64,000 nt of DNA from Pseudovibrio brasiliensis (GCF_018282095.1 NZ_CP074126.1:1374501-1438500); one strand, 5' to 3'; positions 41,929 to 52,265 are shown, counted from the first letter of the stretch. Notes: generated by a model not told the origin, from the sequence alone. Numbers and translations: made by a program.

Positions 41929-42537
41929 ATGACAATGCCGTCTGTGATCCATATTGTTGACGATGACCCAGCGGTTCGCGACGCGCTTTCTCTACTGTTT
42001 GAAACAGAAGGGTTTCGCGTAAAATCCTTTGCGAACGCTGAAGAGTTTCTTGGTGGGGTAGAAGAAGAGACGCCAAACTGCGTACTTCTTGATGTTCATA
42101 TGCCAGGACGGTCAGGTATTGATATTCTGAAAAGCCTGAACGGCGAGAACTTCCCAGCACCGATCTTTATTATTTCCGGTCAGGGCGATATTCCAATGGC
42201 TGTTGAGGCGATCAAGTCTGGCGCCTACGACTTTATTGAAAAGCCATTCGACGTAGAATCCATCATCTCTCGCGTTCGTGAAGCGGTTTCCAGAACTGCA
42301 CAGGCGAGTGGTGCGAACACAATGACCTTCCCAGGTGCAGAAACTCTGACACCTCGTGAGCGTCAGGTTCTGACCGAAATCACTGCAGGATCTTCCAACA
42401 AAGAAGCTGGCAGAAACCTCAAGATTTCTCCACGTACTGTTGAAGTTCACCGTGCGCGCATCATGGAAAAACTTGGTGCACGTAATGCTGCGGACCTCGT
42501 TCGCATCGTCCTCACAGGTGAGCCTCCAGCTGCTTGA
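41929..42537 (+). CDS. fixJ: Response regulator FixJ
   Basis: 202 residues: receiver (VIHIVDDDPAVRDALSLLFE, phospho-Asp55 in CVLLDVHMPGRSG, conserved Lys in FIEKPFD) and LuxR-type DNA-binding domain (LTPRERQVLTEITAGSSNKEAGRNLKISPRTVEVHRARIM). AAGGACCTGAGC just upstream of the ATG contains the ribosome site. It is the cognate partner of FixL and is expected to activate fixK. The order fixL-fixJ-receiver-fixK is all on one strand, with the last genes separated by larger gaps that may hold a FixJ-regulated promoter. Confidence 0.92.
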   Translation: MTMPSVIHIVDDDPAVRDALSLLFETEGFRVKSFANAEEFLGGVEEETPNCVLLDVHMPGRSGIDILKSLNGENFPAPIFIISGQGDIPMAVEAIKSGAYDFIEKPFDVESIISRVREAVSRTAQASGANTMTFPGAETLTPRERQVLTEITAGSSNKEAGRNLKISPRTVEVHRARIMEKLGARNAADLVRIVLTGEPPAA

Positions 42538-42709
42538 TGTAGCGCAACTAATAGGGAATGACTGGCTATACTTTCGGCCAATCTTGTTATTCCCGCGTGT
42601 TACTACGCATTACAAGACCCCGGCGCTTGTTTATGGTGGCTGGTGAGACAAAGTGCTGCACCTATTGTGCTTTGTCTCTCGAGCTACGAGAACAACGCTG
42701 GGGTTTGTT

Positions 42710-43045
42710 GTGATCTATATCGTTGAAGATGATGTATCTGTACGCGATGCAATTGCGGAAATGTTTGAGAGCCTTGATCTCACATGCACCGCGTTTGCAG
42801 ACGGAGAATCGTTTCTCTCAGATGCATCACCACGAGTGGATGACACCGTTTTCGTTGACTTGCACCTGCCTGGACTCGCCGGATCTGACCTGATTGAGAA
42901 GGTTGCCGCTTTGGATGAGGCGCCACAAATTGTCGCAATCAGTGGCCAGCCTCTTTGGAAGATCACGCGGGAACTGCCAAAAATTAGCTCAACACCAGTT
43001 GTTCGTAAGCCATTGAAAGAACAGGATTTATTGGACTACGTGTAA
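42710..43045 (+). CDS. Stand-alone receiver-domain protein (FixT-like candidate)
   Basis: 111 residues from a GTG with GGGG 6 bases ahead; the frame is open further upstream but the receiver fold begins here (MIYIVEDDVSVRDAIAEMFE). Phospho-Asp50 is in VFVDLHLPG, Ser near ISGQPLW and Lys in VVRKPLK, so all phosphorylation residues are present, and there is no output domain. Its position between fixJ and fixK matches that of FixT, a receiver-like protein that restrains FixL in Sinorhizobium and Caulobacter. Caulobacter FixT needs four cysteines for an iron-sulfur cluster; this protein has only one (Cys26), so that mode of control is unlikely. It could instead be a phosphate sink. Confidence 0.75.
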   Translation: MIYIVEDDVSVRDAIAEMFESLDLTCTAFADGESFLSDASPRVDDTVFVDLHLPGLAGSDLIEKVAALDEAPQIVAISGQPLWKITRELPKISSTPVVRKPLKEQDLLDYV

Positions 43046-43280
43046 ACTTGATCTAACGCAAAAATTCATTTGTTTCAGATCAAATTACTGAAATATGAAC
43101 CTGCTCCATAAGTTTTAATGCGTATTTAGACGTTGCATTCTAATCAGTAAATCTGCATCAACAGGTCAGGCGAGCAATGACGGATGCTTGTCATGGCCAA
43201 GAGGCATTTAGAGAATAGACGAATAGTTCTCGCTACTTGCTCAGGCACGATGTTTGCGGAGGTATCCGCGAGGAGGGATT
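43046..43280. promoter_or_regulatory. fixK upstream region with two imperfect FixK/FNR-type boxes
   Basis: Two near matches to TTGA-N6-TCAA lie together: TTGA-TCTAAC-GCAA (43048-43061, 7 of 8 conserved bases) and TTGT-TTCAGA-TCAA (43070-43083, 7 of 8). They lie about 200 bp before the fixK start, possibly for FixK autoregulation or FixJ-linked control. Each half-site has one mismatch, so confidence is limited. Confidence 0.4.
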
Positions 43281-44000
43281 ATGGTATCGGCCACATTGAC
43301 AAAGCTTAGCGACCTTGATGGCCAGGCACCATTCAACGGTTGTCAGGAAAACTTCAGGCAGCCAGAAGTAATGGAAAAGCACTTGGGTCGTAAGCAGCGC
43401 TTATCCGCGCACGATGTACTTTTCTATGAAGGTGATAAGGCAGAGCGCCTCTATGAAGTCGTTCGTGGAGTGATGATGCTCTATAAGCTGCTTCCGGATG
43501 GTCGCCGCCAGGTGGTCTACATTCTGCGCGAAGGGGATATGCTCGGTTTCTCCAACCGCGACTTCTTTGACTGCACCGCAGAAGCTCTGACCGAAGTTGA
43601 GCTTCAGGTCTTTGAAAGCCGTGAGATCTCTACTTCTCCGATGATGCAGCACTATGTAAACCGTTGTCTGCTCTCCCAGATGGAAATCCTCCATGAGCAT
43701 ACCGTTCTGCTGGGCCGTAAGTCCGCTCTGGAGCGCGTTTCTACCTTCCTCATGAGCTTGGTGCCAAACCGTGGTGGACATGGCTGCACAGGCCCAAATG
43801 AAGAAGGCAGGCCGGATACCAAAACTGTTGCTCTTTCCATGACCCGTCAGGAAATTGCAGATTATCTCGGCTTGACCATCGAAACCGTGAGCCGCGTGAT
43901 TTCTCAGCTGAAGCGTCGTGGTTTGATCAAAGTCGAAAAGCAGGACAGCATCCACATCACCAACATCTGTGGCATCTGTCAGCTGACCGGTATGCACTAA
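43281..44000 (+). CDS. fixK: Crp/Fnr-family regulator FixK
   Basis: 239 residues: a cyclic-nucleotide-like sensory domain (QRLSAHDVLFYEGDKAERLYEVVRGVMMLYKLLPDGRRQVVYILREGDMLGFSN), a dimerisation helix, and an Fnr-type helix-turn-helix (MTRQEIADYLGLTIETVSRVISQLKRRGLI) whose E-x-x-S-R recognition residues read TTGAT half-sites. There is no N-terminal CxxCxxxC cluster, so it is a FixK that depends on FixJ rather than an oxygen-sensing FnrN. The ATG at 43281 is chosen for GAGGAGGGATT just upstream; the frame is open from 43254. Likely targets are the boxes before ccoN and hemN. Confidence 0.88.
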   Translation: MVSATLTKLSDLDGQAPFNGCQENFRQPEVMEKHLGRKQRLSAHDVLFYEGDKAERLYEVVRGVMMLYKLLPDGRRQVVYILREGDMLGFSNRDFFDCTAEALTEVELQVFESREISTSPMMQHYVNRCLLSQMEILHEHTVLLGRKSALERVSTFLMSLVPNRGGHGCTGPNEEGRPDTKTVALSMTRQEIADYLGLTIETVSRVISQLKRRGLIKVEKQDSIHITNICGICQLTGMH

Positions 44001-44056
44001 GCTGAGCTTAGGTGCAGGGCGCTCACCATAGAGCGTCGATAATAAGATAAGGAAAC

Positions 44057-44086
44057 AGGCGCTGCACTCTCAGCGCCTTTTTTATT
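44057..44086 (+). terminator. Terminator of fixK
   Basis: AGGCGCTG (44057-44064) pairs with CAGCGCCT (44071-44078), loop CACTCT, followed by TTTTTT. Confidence 0.9.
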
Positions 44087-44105
44087 GCCAGCATGTCTGC
44101 ATAAA

Positions 44106-44131
44106 AGAAAAGCGGCCCGCAAAGGCCGCTT
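44106..44131 (-). terminator. Terminator of hemN
   Basis: AAGCGGCC (44110-44117) pairs with GGCCGCTT (44124-44131); the minus-strand product is followed by TTTTCTTTT, 25 bp past the hemN stop. Confidence 0.85.
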
Positions 44132-44156
44132 CTTTCATTCCGGTGTGTCGTCGCTC

Positions 44157-45506
44157 TTAAACCGCGACGGAGTGCCGTGCCTGCTGAGTGGCTAGGTAAG
44201 TGTCAAACGCTGCAGCAACCACGCGTACATACCGCCGGCCTGCATCTGTCACAGTTACAACAGTACCTTCCAGTGTTGCGACGCCGTCCGCAATCATCTC
44301 CTGCATGTCTGCCGGGATACTGGCGAACTCGCTCACTGGCAGGCCATGCTTTTCAGCGGTCGCTGCGTAATCGACCTCATAGTAGGTCATCAGCTGCATA
44401 ATGATCTCGGCGCGGCACAGATCTACCTTGTCGACAGCAATACCTTTCTTGATCGGCAGAACATCATCAACCACCATACGCTCCCATTCGCGAGCAGATG
44501 GAGTTGTCTGAATGTAGCCCTGTGGCAGGAAGCCAATGGAGCTGCAGCCAAAACCGATCAGAGTGTCAGCAGTATCTGTTGTGTAGCCCTGGAAGTTGCG
44601 GCGCAGACGACCTTCCTTCAGAGCAATCGCCATTTCGTCAGTTGGCAGAGCAAAGTGGTCCAGACCGATCACTTCATAGCCAGCTTCAACGAGCGCATCG
44701 CGGGAAACGTCAGAAAGGCGGATGCGTTCATTTGCACCCGGCAGTTTTTCTTCTTTGATCAGCTGCTGATGCTTCTTGAACCACGGAACGTGCGCATAAC
44801 CGAACAGAGCAACACGGCCAGGTGCAAGTTCCTTGGTGTATTCAACGGTCTCGCGGATCGTCTTTTCAGACTGCCCCGGCAGACCATACATCAGGTCGAA
44901 GTTGATATCGTGTAGCCCAACATTGCGAAGAGCAGTCACTGCTTTCTTCACTGTGTTGTAAGGCTGGATACGACCGATCTGCTTTTGAACGTCTTCATCG
45001 AAGTCCTGAACGCCCAGGCTGGTGCGTGTGATGCCAGCCATCTTGAGGGTTTCGGCCAGATAATCGCCAACTGTTCTTGGATCGAGCTCGATTGCGTGCT
45101 CAATATCCTCTGAGAAGACAAAGTTGGCTTTCAGTTTATCGACGATCTTCAGGAAAGCTTCACGAGGGACGAGGCTAGGTGTGCCGCCACCCCAATGAAT
45201 ATGGTGAACCTCACGACCTGTACCCAAACGCTTCAGCACAAGGTCGATCTCTTTGAGCATCAACTCCACATACGCAAGCACCGGCGCCATCTTGCGCGTC
45301 GCCTTGGTGTTACATCCGCAGTAATGGCACATTTCCTGACAAAACGGCACGTGCAGATACAGCGACAGTGGGGTGTCACGAGGAATACTCTCCAGCCATT
45401 CTCCATAGAGAGATGGCGTCACTGCTTCACTAAAGTGAGGGGCAGTTGGGTAGGAGGTATAACGAGGTACGTTCAAAGACGCATATTTTTGCTCTAGATC
45501 GGTCAT
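44157..45506 (-). CDS. hemN: Oxygen-independent coproporphyrinogen III oxidase
   Basis: 449-residue radical-SAM enzyme that converts coproporphyrinogen III to protoporphyrinogen IX without oxygen. The 4Fe-4S cluster motif CxxxCxxC is Cys56, Cys60 and Cys63 in PFCQEMCHYCGC, with the extra Cys65 typical of HemN. VPRYTSYPTAPHF at the N-terminus and DFDEDVQKQIGRIQPY are further HemN hallmarks, separating it from HemW. Upstream lies a perfect FixK box (45540-45553), so microaerobic induction is expected. It supplies haem for the cbb3 oxidase in this island. Confidence 0.93.
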   Translation of the reverse strand: MTDLEQKYASLNVPRYTSYPTAPHFSEAVTPSLYGEWLESIPRDTPLSLYLHVPFCQEMCHYCGCNTKATRKMAPVLAYVELMLKEIDLVLKRLGTGREVHHIHWGGGTPSLVPREAFLKIVDKLKANFVFSEDIEHAIELDPRTVGDYLAETLKMAGITRTSLGVQDFDEDVQKQIGRIQPYNTVKKAVTALRNVGLHDINFDLMYGLPGQSEKTIRETVEYTKELAPGRVALFGYAHVPWFKKHQQLIKEEKLPGANERIRLSDVSRDALVEAGYEVIGLDHFALPTDEMAIALKEGRLRRNFQGYTTDTADTLIGFGCSSIGFLPQGYIQTTPSAREWERMVVDDVLPIKKGIAVDKVDLCRAEIIMQLMTYYEVDYAATAEKHGLPVSEFASIPADMQEMIADGVATLEGTVVTVTDAGRRYVRVVAAAFDTYLATQQARHSVAV

Positions 45507-45539
45507 GACGCTACCATACGCAAATGGACTAATTGAACT

Positions 45540-45553
45540 TTGATCCCTGTCAA
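45540..45553. promoter_or_regulatory. Perfect FixK/FNR box upstream of hemN
   Basis: TTGA-TCCCTG-TCAA matches all eight conserved bases. Its centre is about 41 bp from the first base of the hemN start codon, so a class-II start at -41.5 would fall at or next to the ATG (leaderless or very short leader). Alternatively the box may drive the divergent AbrB-type gene, whose start would then have a 135-nt leader. Confidence 0.7.
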
Positions 45554-45722
45554 CAACACTGAGTTTTTAAAAAACTCAAGTCCCTTCAAGCAATTCGCAG
45601 CTGTTTGCGAACAGTTCTAAACTCTATGATTGAAAAGATATATTGATTGATTGAATCAAGATTGATCATATGAATTTCGCTTTGTACCTCTTCTGTAATG
45701 ACCCGCGCAGAGAGGTAAGCTT

Positions 45723-46826
45723 GTGAGTAAAAACGACATTCTGACATTACTAGGAGTTTTGGCGCTCGGCGGAGCAGGGGCTGCTGCGTTTGAAGCGCTG
45801 TCACTTCCTGCCGGTTTTCTCGCCGGACCGATGGTAACAGTCGTTCTCGCCAAATCTATTTCTCTTCCCTTGCTCAAAGATAACAGCTTCACATTCCCAA
45901 ACGGTCTGATCTCTACGAACCTCATCTTCATTGGCGCAGCGATGGGATCCGCTGTCTCACCTGACTTTTGGGCGGGGGCTGCCTTATGGCCACTCTCCAT
46001 GTTGGCACTGGTTGCAGTCGTGAGTGGCATTACGTCCTGCGTTTACCTCTATACCTATAAGAAATGTAGGTGGGGTCGGGATGAAGCCTTCTTTGCAGGA
46101 CTGCCGGGTGCATTGGGAATGACTGCTGCTCTTGCGCAGGAGAGGGGAGCGCCAATGGATCGCATTATGATCGTCCAACTCGTGCGCCTCTTTCTTCTGA
46201 TTGCAGTCCTGCCTCTGATCATCTCGAGTGTTGTTGAGAGCAAAGAGGTCATCTTCACTGAGGCAAATGATGCAATGAGTCTGAGAGATGGTCTCCAACT
46301 CGTCCTCGCTCTGCTGATCTGCGCAGTCTGTGGGTATGCTGCTCTCAAGCTAAAGGCACCGGCGGGAATGCTGACGGGTGCCTTCTTCGCCAGTGCCGCT
46401 CTCAATTCAACGGGTACTCTGGAGTTCGCGCTTCCGGTATGTCTGGCGACACCTTGCTATGTATTAATGGGAACTAACGTAGGCCTCTACATCGGCAAGA
46501 TGGATCGTAACACCTTAAAGCCAATGCTCGGCACCTCCCTTGTCGTTTTTGCCATCAGCCTCTCGGTTGCTTTAGGTGGAGCTGTAGTCACCTCATGGGC
46601 CCTCGAGATTTCCTTCGATAAGGTATTTCTCTCCTTCGCGCCTGGAGGCATGGAGGCCATGCTTCTCATCTCGATCCTGCTGGATATCGATCCGGTGTTT
46701 GTAGCCACCCATCAATTGGCCCGTTTCATGGGACTTCTGGCCTTCATGCCAATCGTCACAAGGTATGTACTGGGGCCGGTTTCCGCTAGTCAGCCAGATG
46801 AGGCGAGGGCGCAGAGTGCGACCTAA
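45723..46826 (+). CDS. Membrane protein with AbrB-type duplication (often misnamed AbrB regulator)
   Basis: 367 residues, about ten membrane helices in two repeated halves; GAAMGSAVSPDFW, FFAGLPGALGMTAALAQE and the second-half APGGMEAMLLISILLDIDPVFVATHQLAR show the repeat (FxPGGLxEM-type motif). This is the membrane AbrB-duplication family (TIGR03082-like), which has no DNA-binding domain, so the common AbrB transcriptional-regulator name is misleading. GTG start with GAGGTAA upstream. Divergent from hemN over a 216-bp region holding the FixK box. Transport role suspected, substrate unknown. Confidence 0.8.
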   Translation: MSKNDILTLLGVLALGGAGAAAFEALSLPAGFLAGPMVTVVLAKSISLPLLKDNSFTFPNGLISTNLIFIGAAMGSAVSPDFWAGAALWPLSMLALVAVVSGITSCVYLYTYKKCRWGRDEAFFAGLPGALGMTAALAQERGAPMDRIMIVQLVRLFLLIAVLPLIISSVVESKEVIFTEANDAMSLRDGLQLVLALLICAVCGYAALKLKAPAGMLTGAFFASAALNSTGTLEFALPVCLATPCYVLMGTNVGLYIGKMDRNTLKPMLGTSLVVFAISLSVALGGAVVTSWALEISFDKVFLSFAPGGMEAMLLISILLDIDPVFVATHQLARFMGLLAFMPIVTRYVLGPVSASQPDEARAQSAT

Positions 46827-47185
46827 GACGCATATCGCAGCGGTGCTTTTGTGCACTGCAGAATATCGCGAGGAACTTATCCAGCTCACCATGATTCTAT
46901 GTATGCGTGCCTACGCTGATTTACCTATCAAAATACGCTAATTTATACCGAGCTCGCCAAAACACGCTTCAAGCTGCGCCAAAACAACGCATCTTGGGCT
47001 AATTATATGTAATATATGACGAAAACCCCAAAATACGGGGTGTAGTTGCGAATTAGAGTAATTTTATTTTTTTTGTTCGAGTTCTTTTTGACATGTATCA
47101 AGGGCGGGGCAATTTGCCACCCATAGAACTACGGTCAGGTAGTCCTATCTGGACGAACTTGTTTACTTTATATGGGGCGAACATC
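46827..47185. other. 359-bp intergenic region upstream of ccoN
   Basis: AT-rich and without recognised genes. It contains a small ACCCC-AAAATAC... GGGGT hairpin (47025-47041) and the FixK box described separately. An out-of-frame extension of ccoN to 47093 is not used. Confidence 0.5.
47088..47101. promoter_or_regulatory. Perfect FixK/FNR box upstream of ccoN
   Basis: TTGA-CATGTA-TCAA, all eight conserved bases. The centre at about 47094.5 predicts a class-II transcription start near 47136, leaving a 50-nt leader before the ccoN ATG at 47186, the normal arrangement for FixK-activated cbb3 oxidase operons. Confidence 0.82.
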
Positions 47186-48841
<1,656 letters not shown>

Positions 48842-48855
48842 TCGGGAGATCACGA

Positions 48856-49590
48856 ATGTCTGCTTGGAAAAAACACCAAATCTTCGAGAAAAACTCGCTG
48901 ATCCTGATTATTGGCATCGTCATCATGATCTCAATCGGCGGTCTCGTTGAAATCGTTCCTCTTTACTACCTGAAGAGCACGATCGAAAAAACTGAGGGTA
49001 TGCGCCCTTACACCCCGCTTGAGCTTGTTGGACGTAACATCTATGTGCGTGAAGGCTGCTACGCTTGTCACTCACAGCAGATCCGTCCAATGCGTGATGA
49101 GCTGCAGCGTTACGGCAACTACTCCCTGGCAGCGGAATCCATGTACGATCGCCCATTCCAGTGGGGTTCAAAGCGTACTGGTCCTGACCTCGCTCGCGTA
49201 GGTGGCAAGTACTCTGATGAGTGGCAGCGTGATCACCTGGTTGATCCACGTTCCGTATCTCCGACTTCTGTAATGCCTGGCTACCCATTCCTGATGGACG
49301 CTAAGCTTTCTACAATCGAGATCGAAAACCACCTCAAAGTGAATGCACTCTATGGTGTTCCTTACACTGAAGAGCAGATCGCAAGCGCAAAAGTAGACCT
49401 CATGGCTCAGGCTCAGCCTGACAGCGATGCGGCAGAAGGCTTCGAAGAGCGTTATCCAGGTGCTCTCATCCGTGACTTCGATGGCAATGCTAAAGAAGTG
49501 ACTGAGATGGATGCACTGGTGGCTTACCTTCAGATGCTTGGCACACTCGTAGACTTTAGCCTCTACGACGAAAAAGCAAACTTGCGCTAA
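48856..49590 (+). CDS. ccoO: cbb3-type oxidase subunit II, monohaem cytochrome c
   Basis: 244 residues, an N-terminal membrane anchor (residues 14-35) and a periplasmic cytochrome c domain with the single CxxCH motif at Cys68-Cys71-His72 ([14 protein letters not shown]). The conserved [23 protein letters not shown] and [11 protein letters not shown] segments contain the axial Met. It is 14 bp after ccoN. Confidence 0.95.
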   Translation: MSAWKKHQIFEKNSLILIIGIVIMISIGGLVEIVPLYYLKSTIEKTEGMRPYTPLELVGRNIYVREGCYACHSQQIRPMRDELQRYGNYSLAAESMYDRPFQWGSKRTGPDLARVGGKYSDEWQRDHLVDPRSVSPTSVMPGYPFLMDAKLSTIEIENHLKVNALYGVPYTEEQIASAKVDLMAQAQPDSDAAEGFEERYPGALIRDFDGNAKEVTEMDALVAYLQMLGTLVDFSLYDEKANLR

Positions 49591-49600
49591 GGAGGCGATG

Positions 49601-49759
49601 ATGGACGCGACTTACACCGCCCTCGCACACTTCGCGCAAACTGGTGGTCTCCTCTATTTCATGGCCATTTTTGCAGGCGTAATTCTTTACGCTTGCTGGC
49701 CAAGCAATGGGGAGCGCTTTAACGATGCTTCACAGATCCCGCTTCGGGAGGACGACTAA
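49601..49759 (+). CDS. ccoQ: cbb3-type oxidase small subunit CcoQ
   Basis: 52 residues: one membrane helix (about 14-31, LLYFMAIFAGVILYACW) and a charged C-terminal tail, the size and layout of CcoQ, which stabilises the CcoNOP complex. GGAGG (49591-49595) lies 5 bases before the ATG at 49601; an ATG at 49598 is in frame but too close to it. The stop TAA overlaps the first base of the ccoP ATG (TAATG). Confidence 0.9.
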   Translation: MDATYTALAHFAQTGGLLYFMAIFAGVILYACWPSNGERFNDASQIPLREDD

Positions 49760-50634
49760 TGGCTGAACATAAAAAGGAAATTGACCAGGTATCGGGTGTC
49801 GAAACCACTGGTCACGAATGGGATGGCCTGAAAGAGCTGAACAACCCGCTTCCGAAGTGGTGGCTCTACATGTTCTACGGCAGCATCGTGTGGTCAGTGA
49901 TCTACTGGGTCCTGATGCCAAGCTGGCCGCTGGTCAACGGTTACACAAAGGGTCTTCTGGATTACAGCCAGCGTGCTGTTGCGACTGAAGAGTTCAATGT
50001 AGCTGCTGCAGAACGCGCCGAAACCGGCAAGATGCTTCTTGAAGCGTCTCTGGATGAGATCCTTAACACACCAGAACTGCTCGAGTATGCGAGTGCTCAG
50101 GGTAAAGTGGCATTCGGTGACAACTGTGCACCTTGTCATGGCACCGGCGCAACTGGCTTTGAAGGCTATCCAAACCTTCAGGACGACAGCTGGATCTGGG
50201 GTGGCGATCTGGACACTCTGGCAACCACCATCTCTTATGGTGTTCGTTCAGAACATGACGAATCCCGCTTTGCAGAAATGCCTGCATTCGGTCGTGATGA
50301 ACTGCTCGAGAAAGAAGAGATCGTTCAGGTTGCCAACTATGTTGGTTCAGTTGCAGGTCTTCCAACGCAAGACGGCGTAGATCTGGAAGCTGGTAAAGTT
50401 ATCTATGAAGAGAACTGTGCAGCTTGTCATATGGACAATCTTAAGGGTGATATAGAAACAGGATCTCCAAACCTGACAGCACCTACTTATCTCTATGGCA
50501 AATCTGTAGATGACATCATTGCGCAGGTAAATGCACCGCGCCACGGTGTGATGCCTGCATGGATCGATCGTCTGGGTGAAACAACAGTCAAGTCTCTGGC
50601 TGTGTACGTTCACTCTCTCGGCGGCGGTCAGTAA
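49759..50634 (+). CDS. ccoP: cbb3-type oxidase subunit III, dihaem cytochrome c
   Basis: 291 residues: N-terminal cytosolic stretch, one membrane helix (about 36-55) and two cytochrome c domains with CxxCH at Cys123-Cys126-His127 (DNCAPCHGTG) and Cys220-Cys223-His224 (ENCAACHMDN). It passes electrons from soluble cytochrome c to CcoO. Translationally coupled to ccoQ by the TAATG overlap. Axial Met candidates are near AEMPAFGRD and VMPAWIDRL. Confidence 0.95.
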   Translation: MAEHKKEIDQVSGVETTGHEWDGLKELNNPLPKWWLYMFYGSIVWSVIYWVLMPSWPLVNGYTKGLLDYSQRAVATEEFNVAAAERAETGKMLLEASLDEILNTPELLEYASAQGKVAFGDNCAPCHGTGATGFEGYPNLQDDSWIWGGDLDTLATTISYGVRSEHDESRFAEMPAFGRDELLEKEEIVQVANYVGSVAGLPTQDGVDLEAGKVIYEENCAACHMDNLKGDIETGSPNLTAPTYLYGKSVDDIIAQVNAPRHGVMPAWIDRLGETTVKSLAVYVHSLGGGQ

Positions 50635-50662
50635 ACTCTCTTTATTCGCTAAAATAAAAAAC

Positions 50663-50690
50663 AAGCGAGGACGCGTAAGTGCCCTCGCTT
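50663..50690 (+). other. Hairpin between ccoP and ccoG
   Basis: AAGCGAGG (50663-50670) pairs perfectly with CCTCGCTT (50683-50690) around a 12-nt loop in the 93-bp gap. No T-run follows, so it is more likely an mRNA processing or stability element than a full terminator; it could set the ratio of oxidase to assembly genes. Confidence 0.6.
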
Positions 50691-50727
50691 CACTTGCACA
50701 AATACATCGCCAACTGAGGAAGACGTT

Positions 50728-52203
50728 ATGTCTAGCCAAGTTGAACCCATCGATAACGAAGAGGATGAGTCCTGGTTTGCGTCAGCTGCCAAAGTTTACC
50801 CCATGGAGGTAAAAGGCCGTTTTCGTAAAATCAAATGGGCAATTCTCTTTATTACCCTTGGAATTTATTACTTTACCCCCTTCATTCGTTGGGACCGGGG
50901 ACCTTTGCTCCCGGATCAGGCTGTTCTGGTCGATTTTGAACGTAAAAGAGGTTACTTCTTCTTTCTCGAAATCTGGCCTCAGGAAGTCTATTATCTCGCC
51001 GGATTGCTCATCATTGCATCTGTTGCCTTGTTTTTGATGAACGCAATCGCTGGTCGCCTCTGGTGTGGCTACCTCTGCCCACAGACGGTCTGGACCGACC
51101 TTTTCTTCCGCGTAGAAAGCATGATTGAAGGCGATCGCCGCAAACGGATTGCGCTGGACAAGCAGCCTTGGAATGCTGAAAAGATTCTCAAAAAGGGAAC
51201 GAAGCATTTTATCTGGCTGATGATTGCCTGGTGGACCGGCGGGGCGTGGGTTCTTTATTTTGCTGACGCACCAACCCTTGTTTACGACCTGGCAACCGGA
51301 CAGGCAGCGATGTCTGCATATGTCTGGATCGGCATTCTGACCTTCACCACCTATTCGCTGGCAGGTCACATGCGTGAGCAGGTCTGTGTCTACATGTGCC
51401 CTTGGCCACGTATTCAGGCAGCTCTGACTGACGAGCATGCGCTGAACGTAACTTATCGTTACGACCGTGGTGAGCCACGTGGACACCTCAAAGAAAGCAA
51501 GAAACGTCTGGCAGAAGGTTTGCCAGCTGGTGACTGTATCGACTGTAACCAGTGCTTCTATGCTTGCCCAACCGGTGTTGATATCCGCAAGGGCGCGCAG
51601 CTTGACTGTATTCAGTGTGGCCTGTGTATCGATGCCTGTGACACAATCATGACCAAGGTTGGCAAGCCAACTGGCCTGATTGCATATGACACCGACATCA
51701 ACATTGAGCGCCGTGAGAAAGGTGAAGAGGCAGTCTACCGCCTGATCCGTCCACGTACCGTGATCTACACTGCAATCATTGCTGCGATCGCCGGTGTGAT
51801 GCTGTATATGCAGCTCAACCGCTCCATGACAGATCTGTCCGTTGTGCACGACCGTAACCCGCTCTACGTTCAGCAGAGTGATGGTGGTTTCAGAAACGGC
51901 TATGCGCTCCGTCTCCTGAACAAGCACAACAAGGAACAGGCTTTTACTCTGAGCGTTGAAGGCATGCCGACAGGCACAACCCTTGAAGTGGTTGGCATTC
52001 ATAAGAGTGCTGCGGATCTTACCAAGGACACTCAGATAAGCCTGTCAGTAGATGCAGACACCACGCGCTCTGTTCGCGCGCTTGTGTTCTCACCTGCAGG
52101 TGTTGAGCTTCCAAGTTCCAAGCCGATGAGCTTCAAGCTGATCGATAGCGAAACAGGTGAAACCACTGTGGTGAGCGACTTCTTCCGGGCACCGGGTAAA
52201 TAG
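50728..52203 (+). CDS. ccoG: cbb3 oxidase assembly protein CcoG (FixG/RdxA)
   Basis: 491 residues: five or so membrane segments and a two-cluster ferredoxin domain with CIDCNQCFYACP and LDCIQCGLCIDACD (two CxxCxxCxxxC sets, near residues 270-310). An upstream CGYLCPQTVW may hold further Cys ligands. The C-terminal Ig-like domain (FixG accessory) ends with LIDSETGETTVVSDFF. CcoG is a Cu(II) reductase that supports delivery of copper to the Cu_B site of CcoN. GAGGAAG upstream of the ATG. Confidence 0.93.
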   Translation: MSSQVEPIDNEEDESWFASAAKVYPMEVKGRFRKIKWAILFITLGIYYFTPFIRWDRGPLLPDQAVLVDFERKRGYFFFLEIWPQEVYYLAGLLIIASVALFLMNAIAGRLWCGYLCPQTVWTDLFFRVESMIEGDRRKRIALDKQPWNAEKILKKGTKHFIWLMIAWWTGGAWVLYFADAPTLVYDLATGQAAMSAYVWIGILTFTTYSLAGHMREQVCVYMCPWPRIQAALTDEHALNVTYRYDRGEPRGHLKESKKRLAEGLPAGDCIDCNQCFYACPTGVDIRKGAQLDCIQCGLCIDACDTIMTKVGKPTGLIAYDTDINIERREKGEEAVYRLIRPRTVIYTAIIAAIAGVMLYMQLNRSMTDLSVVHDRNPLYVQQSDGGFRNGYALRLLNKHNKEQAFTLSVEGMPTGTTLEVVGIHKSAADLTKDTQISLSVDADTTRSVRALVFSPAGVELPSSKPMSFKLIDSETGETTVVSDFFRAPGK

Positions 52204-52239
52204 AAGTCCTTTGAGGTGAAACTACCTATTTAAACTTGC

Positions 52240-52265
52240 GTGATGAGGGGTACGCCCCTTATCAC
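52240..52265 (+). other. Strong stem-loop between ccoG and ccoH
   Basis: GTGATGAGGGG and CCCCTTATCAC form an 11-bp stem (one G-U pair) capped by a UACG tetraloop, flanked by a further TTTAA / TTAAA pairing. There is no T-run. Located 37 bp after the ccoG stop, it looks like a stability or processing hairpin inside the ccoGHIS transcript. Confidence 0.65.

Noticed and set aside
43281-44000. FnrN rather than FixK
   Set aside because: No N-terminal cysteine cluster for an oxygen-labile iron-sulfur centre.
45723-46826. AbrB DNA-binding regulator
   Set aside because: About ten membrane helices and no DNA-binding domain; the name is a historical misnomer.
50782-52002. 406-codon minus-strand frame over ccoG
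   Set aside because: Antisense shadow of a gene with intact ferredoxin motifs.
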